A stretch of 64,000 nt of DNA from Poriferisodalis sp965116715 (GTDB taxonomy: Bacteria > Actinomycetota > Acidimicrobiia > Acidimicrobiales > Poriferisodalaceae). The position numbers were made by a program, and so were the translations under genes. The notes beneath the pieces were generated by a model that searched no databases, was not told where the DNA came from, and was given only the letters and a program-made list of their open reading frames with translations. Positions within the stretch are counted from its first letter, which is position 1; every line of letters starts with the position of its first letter. Below, one piece after another: positions 8,315 to 15,776 of the stretch. The stretch lies in the NCBI GenBank assembly GCA_965116715.1, contig OZ220724.1:3410001-3474000 (forward strand), read 5' to 3'.

Positions 8315-9397
8315 ATGTCCAGCGAACAGCATCATGGTCACCGACGGACCGGACGAAGAAGCCGGCTGGTGACCGTCGTGGCGGGGTCGGTGCTCGTGGT
8401 CGCCGTGGCGACAGTCATCGGGTTGGGCGCCAACGCATCGGCGCAGGTCGAGGACAGCTCCTGCTCTGGCACGCCTGCTGTGTCGAATTCCACGACCAAC
8501 ACGGGTCTCATCGCGGACTGCGACGCGCTCCTCGCTGCGGGGCCAATCCTCATGGGCAGCGGCTCTGAGCTCGATCTGAACTGGAGCCGTGATGTGCCGA
8601 TCTCTAGGTGGGATGGCATCACGGTTGATCCAGCCGCTCTTCGTGTGACGGAGATCTGGCTTGCCCGTACGGGTCTGGCGGGTTCGATTCCGGCTGAGCT
8701 GGGCAACGTCACCAAGCTGACCAAGTTGTGGCTTTCCGCCAATGAGTTCTCGGGTTCAATTCCGGCTGAACTTGGCAACCTCACCAATCTCCGCTCGTTC
8801 TACGCGTCCGGAAACGAGATGTCGGATTCGATCCCGGTAGAACTGGGCGACCTCACCAAACTCAGAAGGCTCGATCTGTCCGGCAATGACCTGTCGGGTT
8901 GCATTCCCTACGGGTTGACGAGCCTGCTGGCGGGACAGCAGCTTGGTCTGAGCACCTGCTGTGTAGGCAACGGGGACACTGGCGATGTGGGCGTCGCGAC
9001 CATCGTGGTGGCCAACGGCTGGAGCCCTGCTGACGTGGGAGCAGCCTCAGTGCTCGCGGCCCGCGCCGACAGAGCGGTGGTGACCTATGCCTCAGACGAC
9101 GAGCTGCCTGCCGAGCTTGAGCTGCTGTTGCGGGAGGCATCCCCGGCTGAAGTGATCATCATGGGCGGGACGGCTGCGGTGCCACGGGACGTCTGCGACC
9201 AGATCCGTTCCGCATCGCCTGAGTCACACATCGTCCGCGTCACAGGGCCGGATCGAATTGAGACCGCTGCGGCAGCGGCGAGGCGGGTCCTCGGCACCCC
9301 TGCCGAGTCTGGCCGGGTCACCTTCGTCGTGGCGAATGGCTGGTCCCCGCCCGACATCGGCGTCGAAGCAGCCAGCCACATTCTCGCTGGCCTCTAG
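8315..9397 (+). CDS. Secreted leucine-rich-repeat / cell-wall-binding protein, C-terminally truncated
   Basis: 360 aa from ATG 8315; the frame is open upstream but is only basic filler. Residues about 20-42 form a signal or anchor segment (LVTVVAGSVLVVAVATVIG, ending ANASAQ). Then comes a plant-type LRR block with repeats of the form GSIPAELGNLTNLRSF, with four units visible, followed by one complete cell-wall-binding repeat 2 unit (VVANGWSPADVGAAS ... IIMGGTAAV). A second unit begins (VVANGWSPPDIG) but ends abruptly at HILAGL, where an IS481-like relic begins. Presumably surface-attached. It is likely a remnant of a longer protein with two or three wall-binding repeats. Confidence 0.65.
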   Translation: MSSEQHHGHRRTGRRSRLVTVVAGSVLVVAVATVIGLGANASAQVEDSSCSGTPAVSNSTTNTGLIADCDALLAAGPILMGSGSELDLNWSRDVPISRWDGITVDPAALRVTEIWLARTGLAGSIPAELGNVTKLTKLWLSANEFSGSIPAELGNLTNLRSFYASGNEMSDSIPVELGDLTKLRRLDLSGNDLSGCIPYGLTSLLAGQQLGLSTCCVGNGDTGDVGVATIVVANGWSPADVGAASVLAARADRAVVTYASDDELPAELELLLREASPAEVIIMGGTAAVPRDVCDQIRSASPESHIVRVTGPDRIETAAAAARRVLGTPAESGRVTFVVANGWSPPDIGVEAASHILAGL

Positions 9398-9560
9398 CTG
9401 AGGCTGCTTGCGCATGATGCGGTTGAACCGCTCCGCCGCTCCGTTCGTCTGAGGCCGGTACGGCTGGGCACGACAGTGTTTGATGCGGCGCTCGGCGACC
9501 GCGTCGGAGGTGCAGTTCGGGCCGTTGTCGGTGAATTGCGCTGAAACGCTGGCGCGATCC
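9398..9560 (-). pseudogene. IS481/IS3-like integrase-core remnant
   Basis: On the minus strand one frame reads QFTDNGPNCTSDAV, then QPYRPQTNGAAERFNRIM. This is the second catalytic Asp block (TDNG) and the YRPQTNG.AERFNR block of rve-type transposases. Nothing upstream or downstream completes the gene. It adjoins the truncated end of the LRR gene and probably caused that truncation. Confidence 0.7.
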
Positions 9561-9615
9561 TTGGCGAATGAGTGCTGTTTCCCAAGGATGCATCGTGATC
9601 CTTGGGAAATCAGCA
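9556..9615. promoter_or_regulatory. Palindromic operator-like sequence upstream of fic
   Basis: TGCTGTTTCCCAAGGAT (9573-9589) and ATCCTTGGGAAATCAGCA (9598-9615) are inverted arms with one bulged base and an 8-base spacer. A third partial half-site ATCCTTGG lies at 9557-9564. It ends 22 bases before the fic -10 box, consistent with an autoregulatory operator; a terminator reading is also possible. Confidence 0.5.
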
Positions 9616-9637
9616 GTATTTCACCAGGTTGGCGCGC

Positions 9638-9643
9638 TAGAGT
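9638..9643 (+). promoter_or_regulatory. -10 box of fic, leaderless start
   Basis: TAGAGT ends 6 bases before the ATG at 9650, which predicts transcription starting at or beside the start codon. No Shine-Dalgarno is present. Confidence 0.5.
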
Positions 9644-9649
9644 TTGAAA

Positions 9650-10786
9650 ATGAGCTTGTTCGATGACGGCGGCGCGGGTGTGGTCGTGCGCGGCGACTGG
9701 AACGGCACCGAGGTCCGCGCGTGGAAGCCAGCGAAGCTCGCTGAACGCGATTTCAGTCTGGATGCATCAGCCGTCCGCGTCACCGAGCGGGCAGCGGCGG
9801 CCGTACGAGCGGCGGACCGGCAAGTGACGAGCACCTGGGAGGCGCTGGCGCGGCTGCTGCTGCGGCACGAAGGCGTCGCCTCGTCGGGCATCGAGGGCCT
9901 GCGGGAGCCGTTGGTGTCCGTGCTGATCGCCGAGCGGACCGGCGCCGGCGGCGCTGCGGGGTGGGTCGCGGACAATCTCGCCGTGATCGACGCTGCGCTC
10001 GATGCTGCGCATCTGCCGCTGAGCGTCGACGCGCTGCACTCGTGGCACGCCCGGCTGATGCGCCACAGCGACCTGGACCCTGATCTGATCGGCACCTTCC
10101 GCCCTCGGGTCGGCTGGGTCGGCGGAAGCTCCCCGCTGAATGCGGTCTATGTCCCGCCGCCGCCGGGCGAGATCGGCGAACTGATCGACGACCTCGTCGC
10201 CTTCGCGAACGAGCCGACGGACCTGGACCCGATCACGCACACGGCGATCCTGCATGCGCAATTCGAGGCGATCCACCCCTACGGCGACGGCAACGGACGG
10301 CTCGGGCGCGTCCTCGTCAGCAGGAACCTGCGACGGGCGCACCTGACGCGTCACTCGACTTGCCCGATCAGCGTCGCCATAGCACGCGATACCGGCGGCT
10401 ACCTCTCGGGGCTGCACAGCTTCGAGCGCGGCGCAGTCGGCCCCTGGGTCAGCTGGTTCGCAGACATCGCCCAGCGAGGGGCAGCGGTGACCGACCGGCT
10501 CGCCGACAGGACACGCCAGATCGTCGACTCGTGGAACGACACGCTGCAGGGGTTGCGCTCCGACAGCGCCGCTCGTGCCCTGGTGCCGTTGCTGATCGCC
10601 CACCCGGTTCTCAGCGCACCCGATGCAAGCGACCTGCTGGGCGTCAGCAACACCGCAGCAGCCAACGCCCTGCAATCCCTCGCCGACCACGGCGTCCTCG
10701 CACCGATCCAAGCCCCAACACCAGGCGCCGGACGCAATCGCCACTGGTACGCCGCCACCGAACTCGTCAACATCTGGACGAACTGA
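9650..10786 (+). CDS. Fic family protein (AMPylase-type) with winged-helix tail
   Basis: 378 aa. Fic enzymes move AMP or another nucleotide part onto a hydroxyl side chain of a target protein. The catalytic motif HPYGDGNGRLGR is at residues 209-220. The N-terminal inhibitory motif (S/T)xxxE(G/N) is visible as SSGIEG (78-83), so this is a class II, self-inhibited Fic, and no separate antitoxin is needed. A C-terminal segment (DASDLLGVSNTAAANALQSL) looks like a winged helix for DNA binding or regulation. It has a palindromic sequence upstream and a hairpin just after its stop, so it is a single-gene transcription unit. Possible roles are a stress toxin or host-factor modifier; the target is unknown. 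Confidence 0.9.
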   Translation: MSLFDDGGAGVVVRGDWNGTEVRAWKPAKLAERDFSLDASAVRVTERAAAAVRAADRQVTSTWEALARLLLRHEGVASSGIEGLREPLVSVLIAERTGAGGAAGWVADNLAVIDAALDAAHLPLSVDALHSWHARLMRHSDLDPDLIGTFRPRVGWVGGSSPLNAVYVPPPPGEIGELIDDLVAFANEPTDLDPITHTAILHAQFEAIHPYGDGNGRLGRVLVSRNLRRAHLTRHSTCPISVAIARDTGGYLSGLHSFERGAVGPWVSWFADIAQRGAAVTDRLADRTRQIVDSWNDTLQGLRSDSAARALVPLLIAHPVLSAPDASDLLGVSNTAAANALQSLADHGVLAPIQAPTPGAGRNRHWYAATELVNIWTN

Positions 10787-10787
10787 C

Positions 10788-10825
10788 CCGCAGCGCAGCC
10801 GGCACACCGACGTGCCGCGCTGCGG
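10788..10825 (+). terminator. GC-rich hairpin after fic
   Basis: CCGCAGCGC (10788-10796) pairs with GCGCTGCGG (10817-10825) and, inside it, GGCAC with GTGCC. It begins one base after the fic stop. There is no T run, as is common in high-GC actinobacteria. Confidence 0.6.
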
Positions 10826-10898
10826 CCGGAAGAGCGTCGGGCAACTCAGGATCGACAGCTACTCGATGGCGCAGTTCGCGGCGGCGATCCGAGTTCTC

Positions 10899-10967
10899 GA
10901 CAAGTTCTCCTTCTCTATAGGTGAAATTGGTGATAAATTCTCCTTCTGAAAAGGAGAATATCTTGTC
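10899..10967. promoter_or_regulatory. Triple AAGGAGAA operator-like region before the DUF4143 ATPase gene
   Basis: TTCTCCTT occurs at 10905-10912 and 10938-10945, and its complement AAGGAGAA at 10951-10958; the last two form a 9-bp palindrome with a 5-base spacer. GACAAG (10899-10904) and CTTGTC (10962-10967) flank the set. A TATAGG -10 candidate lies between copies 1 and 2 (10916-10921). The AAGGAG of the right copy is 12 bases before the GTG and too far to be a normal Shine-Dalgarno. Probably an autoregulatory site. Confidence 0.5.
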
Positions 10968-10970
10968 AAG

Positions 10971-12374
10971 GTGCCATCAGCGGGTGACGATCGGGAGCGC
11001 ACGGCAATGACCAGCGCGCCCTCGGCAGGACTGCGCCGAGCTTTCTTCGCACGGCTGGAGGAAGCCCGCCGTCCGGCTGCGCTCACGCAGCGTCGGGTCG
11101 CTGGCCGGTCGGCCTTTGCCGGCAAGGCCACTGCGGTGGTCGGTATGCGTCGCGCGGGCAAGACGACGTTCCTGCATCAGCTGCGCACCGAGCGCAGCAC
11201 CGCCGGCGCCGCTGTGGAACACCTTCCGTTCATCACCTTGGAGGACGAGCGCCTGAGGGAGCTCGACGCGCCGAAGCTGGGCGCATTGATTGACGAGTAC
11301 ACCGACCGGCAGCGTCTCGCAGCGCCAGCCGGCGCCCGCACGCCGATGTGCTGGTTTCTTGACGAGATTCAAGTTGTGCCGGGCTGGGAGCGGCTCGTAC
11401 GGCGGCTGCTCGATGCCGACGGCACGGAGGTGTTTGTGTCAGGTTCCTCGGCCGCATTGCTCTCGCGCGAAATCGCGACCGAGCTTCGGGGAAGGGCTTG
11501 GCAGGTGCTCATGCACCCGTTCGGCTTTGACGAGGCGCTGCGGCATCGAGGTGTAGTGCCGCCTGAGTCTCCGCGATTGATGCGACGCGCCGAGCGAGCG
11601 CATGTCGAGGCGGCATTCGTCGAGTGGCTCGACACCGGTGGCTTCCCCGAAGCACAGGGGCTGGATGCCGCGACGCGGCGCCGATTGCTGACCGACTATG
11701 TGGACGTTGCCCTGCTGAGAGACGTGATCGACCGCTACGGCGTCACCAACGTTGTCGGCTTGAGATGGCTGGCGCATCAGTTGCTGGCGAACGCGGGCGC
11801 AATGTTCAGTGTCGAGAAGTTCCACCGATCATTGCGTTCGCAGGGGATCGCGATTGCGCGGGACACCGTGCATCAGCATCTGAGCTGGCTTGAGGACAGC
11901 TTCCTCGTGCGAACGGTGTGGATGGAGGCCGCGTCGGTGCGGCAGCGGATGGTCAACCCGCGCAAGGCGTACCCGGTCGATTCGGGACTCATCAGTGTCT
12001 ACGACCGAACCGGGAGGGCGAATACGGGTCACGCCTTGGAGACGGCAGTTCTGATCGAGTTGGAGCGCCGGGGAAGCGAAGTCACCTACGTCCGGACACC
12101 CGAGGGTTTCGAAGTGGACTTCCTGGCGCGCCATCTCGATGGAACCACCGAACTCATCCAGGTGTGTGCGGATGCCACTGACGCTGAGACAGGCACCCGT
12201 GAACTTCGCGCACTCGCCGCTGCCGGTCAAGCGTTCCCGGCGGCTGAGCAGTCGTTGCTGACGCTCGATCACCGTGGTCTGCCTGCCGAGGTGCCCGCCG
12301 GCGTAGGTGCTCGGCCGGCCTATGAGTGGATCTTGGCGGCCGCTGGCGAGCACCCTGCGCGAGAGCCTCGCTAG
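10971..12374 (+). CDS. AAA ATPase with DUF4143 domain
   Basis: 467 aa from the GTG at 10971; an ATG at 11007 (MTSAPSAGLRR) is an alternative start. Walker A is GMRRAGKTT (about 58-66), Walker B WFLDEIQ, and sensor SGSSA. After a linker comes the DUF4143 part, whose C-terminal end carries the nuclease-like signature FEVDFLARHLDGTTELIQV, related to PD-(D/E)xK folds. The function of this very common family is not established; it is often found among toxin-antitoxin and defence genes, as here. A separate subfamily member is at 62096. It has its own operator-like region and appears monocistronic. Confidence 0.85.
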   Translation: MPSAGDDRERTAMTSAPSAGLRRAFFARLEEARRPAALTQRRVAGRSAFAGKATAVVGMRRAGKTTFLHQLRTERSTAGAAVEHLPFITLEDERLRELDAPKLGALIDEYTDRQRLAAPAGARTPMCWFLDEIQVVPGWERLVRRLLDADGTEVFVSGSSAALLSREIATELRGRAWQVLMHPFGFDEALRHRGVVPPESPRLMRRAERAHVEAAFVEWLDTGGFPEAQGLDAATRRRLLTDYVDVALLRDVIDRYGVTNVVGLRWLAHQLLANAGAMFSVEKFHRSLRSQGIAIARDTVHQHLSWLEDSFLVRTVWMEAASVRQRMVNPRKAYPVDSGLISVYDRTGRANTGHALETAVLIELERRGSEVTYVRTPEGFEVDFLARHLDGTTELIQVCADATDAETGTRELRALAAAGQAFPAAEQSLLTLDHRGLPAEVPAGVGARPAYEWILAAAGEHPAREPR

Positions 12375-12417
12375 GCGCGGTTGAGGTTCGCCCTAGGCGG
12401 TGGGGTTGTCATCGGCG

Positions 12418-12440
12418 TGGCCGTACTTTGGCCGTATAGA
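12418..12440 (+). promoter_or_regulatory. Direct repeats overlapping the tacA -10 box
   Basis: TGGCCGTA occurs at 12418-12425 and 12429-12436, 11 bases apart (one helical turn), running into TATAGA (12435-12440), a good -10. Ribbon-helix-helix antitoxins such as TacA often bind repeats spaced like this on their own promoter. Confidence 0.45.
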
Positions 12441-12475
12441 GATGATCACGGCGACACGGGGTCGGAGAGCGGGCT

Positions 12476-12763
12476 ATGTCTGACACAGCGAACCGGATAC
12501 GGAGCGCACGTCTCGAGGTGCGCATGACGCCCGACGAACGCCGGCTGATCGACGATGCAGTTGCCGTCACGGGCACGGCGCTGACTGACTTCGTACGGAC
12601 CAGCTTGCGCCTCGCAGCGCATGACGCGCTGGCAGACCGGACCGAGTTAGCGCTTGATGACGACGGTCTCCGTGCCTGGGACGAGCTCAACCGGCGGCCT
12701 GCCCGCGAGCTCGCTTGGCTCCGGACGCTCATGGCCCGGCCGTCGCCCTTTGTCGACGGGTGA
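12476..12763 (+). CDS. tacA: DUF1778 (TacA-type) antitoxin
   Basis: 95 aa. The N-terminal half is a ribbon-helix-helix DNA-binding domain (RLEVRMTPDERRLIDDAVAV). The C-terminal tail (ELALDDDGLRAWDELNRRP) is the segment that in TacA proteins wraps and blocks the acetyltransferase toxin. A GGAG lies before the ATG. Its stop overlaps the GTG of the toxin gene by GTGA. The toxin next to it is broken, so the antitoxin may now serve only as a repressor or be redundant. Confidence 0.85.
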   Translation: MSDTANRIRSARLEVRMTPDERRLIDDAVAVTGTALTDFVRTSLRLAAHDALADRTELALDDDGLRAWDELNRRPARELAWLRTLMARPSPFVDG

Positions 12764-13275
12764 CGTCCCGCTACCGAGCGCCGCGACTGCTGGAGCCCTC
12801 TGACGACGTCTCTCGATTCGTCTGCCAGTCAGAAGCCCAGACCCACTGGCTCCGACGCTTCGGGCACCAAGCCCACGCAACCGGCACGACCCGGGTGTTC
12901 GTCGTCACGCCAGCCGACAGCGACGAAGTGGCCGCCTACTACGCCTAGTGCATGGCGAGCATCACCATCAGCAACGCCCCTGCACGGCTCCGCGCCGGTG
13001 CCGGGCGCTATCGGGAGCCGGTCGCCTTGCTCGCTGGTCTCGGAGTCTCGACAAGCCACGAAGGGCAAGGCCTCGGCTCAGGGCTCTTGGCGGGCGTCAT
13101 GGCGCGGGCGGCTGCAGCCGGCCGCACCATTGGCTGCAGGGGCCTGCTCATCCACGCCGAATCGGAAGACACCCGCGCCTTCTACCTGCACCTGGTTCCC
13201 GAGTTCGAGCCGTCACCCACCGATCCACTCCATCTGCTCCTCATGATGAAGGACATCCACAGAACGCTGCGATAG
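12760..13275 (+). pseudogene. TacT-type GNAT toxin with in-frame amber codon
   Basis: The family acetylates the amino group of charged tRNAs and stops translation. The reading frame from GTG 12760 starts TSRYRAPRLLEPSDD, typical of TacT, and continues after a TAG at 12946-12948 in the same frame to 13275. The second part has the acetyl-CoA loop HEGQGLGSGLL and the ending DTRAFYLHL...DPLHLLLMMKDI. Only the TAG separates the halves (YYA-stop-CMASITI); a single G-to-A change of a TGG would give it. Without readthrough the acetyl-CoA site is not made. A restart at ATG 12952 would produce 107 aa lacking the N-terminal part. Confidence 0.8.
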
Positions 13276-13326
13276 GCAGGTTGCCTTGGAAAACCCGCAG
13301 TCGGCCGTGACAGACTTCGCGGCACT

Positions 13327-14538
13327 ATGACAGACGGCAGCGGGAATGCCGCGGGGGAGCGGCCGCTTGAGGGCATCCGGGTGCTGGACTTCACGCGAGT
13401 GGTGGCGGGGCCGCTGGCCACGCGGATGATGGCCGACATGGGTGCTGAGGTCATCAAGATCGAGCCGGTCGACGGCGACCTCAGCCGGACCTTCCCGCCG
13501 TATGTGCCCGGCGACGTCAATCCCTACTTCTCCCAGCAGAACGCCGGCAAGCGCTTCTGCTCGATCGACCTGCGGGCACCCGGGGCTCCCGAGGTGGTAC
13601 GCGAGCTGATCGGCCGCTGCGATGCGGTGGTGGAGAACTACCGGCCGGGCGTGATGGCCAAGTTCGGCCTCGGGGCCGACGAGATGTGCGCTCAGCACCC
13701 CAAGCTCGTGTACTGCTCGGTCACCGGATTCGGCCAGACCGGTCCTTGGGCCGGCAAGCGTGCGTACGCACCCGTTGGCCACATCGAATCCGGCTACATC
13801 GACTACAGCCTGCGCAAGACCCACGCCGAGCCTGAGAACCCGCCGCTCGTGGTGGGCGACATCGTGACGGCCATGTCGGCTGCCGCCACGGTGAACGCGA
13901 TGCTGGTCAAGGCGGCTCGGACGGGCCGGGGCGGCCACATCGACGTCTGCATGGTGGAAGCGATGGTGTACATCCAGGAGTGGTCGGCGCTGGAGCTGGC
14001 AGGCGGCTGGGAGGAGCCCAACGCCGGCCTCGCCCACGAATGCCCGATCTTGGTGCTGCCCGACGGGCGGGTGTGGGCCATCGCCGGCAACCCTGCCGCA
14101 TGGTTCGACGACCTGCTCACGGCCATGGGCCGCCCCGAGCTGGCCGATGATCCACGTTTCGCCACGCCTGCGGCACGAATGGCCAACCGCTACGAGCTGT
14201 ACGACGAGATGACCCAGTGGGCAGCGGGCTTCGCCGACGTGGAGGACTTCCGGCAAGCGATCGAGGCAGGCACACCGTTCAGCGTGGCCGAAATGCGCTC
14301 CATCACCGAGCTGGCGGCGACCGATTGGGCCGCGCATCGCGGGCTGCTGGCCGAGACCGCTTCGGGATTCGCGGTGCCCGCACGTCCGGCGCTCGGCTCG
14401 GGTATCGGCACCGATGGTCATGTCGCGGCCCGCGGTGCCGACAACCGCGACGTCATCGGCCGGCTGCTCTCCTATGACGACCAGCAGCTCGGCCAGCTCG
14501 AAGCCGCCGGGGTGCTTGTTGAGGCGCCACTAGCTTGA
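13327..14538 (+). CDS. CoA transferase family III (CaiB/BaiF)
   Basis: 403 aa. Family III enzymes move CoA between carboxylic acids, or in the racemase branch epimerise 2-methylacyl-CoAs. The N-terminal GIRVLDFTRVVAGPLATRMM and AEVIKIEP are family hallmarks, and the catalytic Asp is in VVGDIVTA (Asp 178). The substrate cannot be told from sequence. The gene ends four bases before pfkA, but a separate -10 box for pfkA lies inside its last codons. Confidence 0.88.
   Translation: MTDGSGNAAGERPLEGIRVLDFTRVVAGPLATRMMADMGAEVIKIEPVDGDLSRTFPPYVPGDVNPYFSQQNAGKRFCSIDLRAPGAPEVVRELIGRCDAVVENYRPGVMAKFGLGADEMCAQHPKLVYCSVTGFGQTGPWAGKRAYAPVGHIESGYIDYSLRKTHAEPENPPLVVGDIVTAMSAAATVNAMLVKAARTGRGGHIDVCMVEAMVYIQEWSALELAGGWEEPNAGLAHECPILVLPDGRVWAIAGNPAAWFDDLLTAMGRPELADDPRFATPAARMANRYELYDEMTQWAAGFADVEDFRQAIEAGTPFSVAEMRSITELAATDWAAHRGLLAETASGFAVPARPALGSGIGTDGHVAARGADNRDVIGRLLSYDDQQLGQLEAAGVLVEAPLA
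14531..14536 (+). promoter_or_regulatory. -10 box of pfkA, leaderless start
   Basis: TAGCTT ends 6 bases before the GTG at 14543, overlapping the end of the upstream gene. Confidence 0.45.
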
Positions 14539-14542
14539 GCCC

Positions 14543-15610
14543 GTGCGAATCGGGGTGCTGACCGGCGGCGGCGACTGTGCAGGGCTGAATGCGGCGATCC
14601 GGGGGGTCGTGCGCGCTGCTGGTCACGAGCTGGACCGCAGCGTCATCGGCTACCGGCGCGGCTGGAACGGTGTGCTCGACGGAGACAGCGTGAAGCTCGA
14701 TTCCGAGGCGATGCGGGGCGCGCTGCCACGGGGCGGCACCATGCTCGGCACCTCTCGCAGCAGCCGTCGCCTCGAAACCGAGGGTGCGGCGCCGCTGATC
14801 GCGCAGCTCGAGCGAGACGGCGTCGACGCGCTGGTGACGATCGGCGGCGACGGCACCCTGATCACCGCCGGGCGGCTCTCCGACGCCGGGTTCCCGGTGA
14901 TCGCAGTCCCCAAGACGATCGACAACGACGTGCAGGGAACCGACGTCTGCATCGGCTTCGACACGGCGCTGGGAGTGGCCACAGAGGCCGTCGATCGGCT
15001 CCACACCACCGCCGAATCGCACAACCGGATCATGGTGCTCGAGGTGATGGGCCGCCAGGCCGGCCACATCGCGGCCGGCGCAGGCATCGCAGGCGGCGCC
15101 GCCGCAATCCTGGTTCCCGAAGCGCCGTTCAACATCGACGGCATCGCCGAGCGTCTCATTGCACGGCATCACCGCGACCGAAACGCGTCCATCGTGGTCG
15201 TCGCCGAGGGCGCGATTCCCGACGGCAGCGTCGAGGCACCCGACACCGGCACCGACGAGTGGGGCAACCGGATCCTCGACGGCATGGGTCAGTTCGTCGG
15301 CGACCTGCTCGCGGAGCGCACCGGCTATGACACGCGCACGACCGTGCTGGGGTACATCCAGCGAGGCGGGCCGCCGACGCCCGCCGACCGGCTGCTGGGC
15401 AGCAGACTCGGGGCCCGTGCAGTCGAGGTGCTCATGGAGGGCACATCGGGATGCATGGTGGGGGTGCACTCGACGGGCATCGCCCTGCGGCCGCTGGCCG
15501 AGGTCGCGGGGCGCACCCGCTATCTCAGCGACGACCAGTTGGAGCTGCTGGATCTCATCTCCACGGCGCCGGTGCTGACACCCCTGCACACCTCGCGTCG
15601 TTGGTTCTGA
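14543..15610 (+). CDS. pfkA: 6-phosphofructokinase
   Basis: 355 aa glycolytic kinase converting fructose 6-phosphate to fructose 1,6-bisphosphate. Visible blocks: the N-terminal GGGDCAGLNAAIRG, GGDGTL, the sugar-phosphate site PKTIDNDVQGTD, EVMGRQAGHIA and the C-terminal GGPPTPADRLLGSRLG. The Gly after GGD and the Lys in PKTIDND is the combination of actinobacterial group III enzymes; this favours ATP over pyrophosphate as donor, but is not proof. Confidence 0.92.
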   Translation: MRIGVLTGGGDCAGLNAAIRGVVRAAGHELDRSVIGYRRGWNGVLDGDSVKLDSEAMRGALPRGGTMLGTSRSSRRLETEGAAPLIAQLERDGVDALVTIGGDGTLITAGRLSDAGFPVIAVPKTIDNDVQGTDVCIGFDTALGVATEAVDRLHTTAESHNRIMVLEVMGRQAGHIAAGAGIAGGAAAILVPEAPFNIDGIAERLIARHHRDRNASIVVVAEGAIPDGSVEAPDTGTDEWGNRILDGMGQFVGDLLAERTGYDTRTTVLGYIQRGGPPTPADRLLGSRLGARAVEVLMEGTSGCMVGVHSTGIALRPLAEVAGRTRYLSDDQLELLDLISTAPVLTPLHTSRRWF

Positions 15611-15666
15611 GGCTGTCCTTCCAGCGCTGCGATCACTGCCACGCCAGAGTCAGCAGGGCAGCCCGC

Positions 15667-15672
15667 TAGGGT
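15667..15672 (+). promoter_or_regulatory. -10 box before the TPP riboswitch
   Basis: TAGGGT lies about 15 bases before the riboswitch P1 region. No clear -35 is seen. Confidence 0.4.
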
Positions 15673-15687
15673 GGCGGCGACAACACA

Positions 15688-15772
15688 TACCGGGGAGCCC
15701 GTGGGGCTGAGAGGGCGACAGCAGTGCCGTCGCCGACCCGAGAACCTGATCTGGGTAATGCCAGCGGAGGAA
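15688..15772 (+). promoter_or_regulatory. TPP riboswitch (THI element)
   Basis: The conserved core is plain: CGGGGAGCCC, then GGGCTGAGAGGG, a variable P3 arm, ACCCGAGAACCTGATCTGGG and TAATGCCAGCGGAGGAA. It ends just before the thiB ATG and its last GGAGGAA is also the only Shine-Dalgarno, so ligand binding probably blocks ribosome entry. It shows that the next two genes respond to thiamine status. Confidence 0.95.
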
Positions 15773-15776
15773 GCAC

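Noticed and set aside
9556..13275. Fic, DUF4143 ATPase and TacAT as one joint defence system
   Set aside because: Each has its own promoter or operator, gaps are large, and no shared domain or overlap links them.
3066..13300. Genomic island integrated at tRNA-Val
   Set aside because: The tRNA 3' end is not repeated downstream (only a chance 10-base match near 10.6 kb), and no integrase gene is present.
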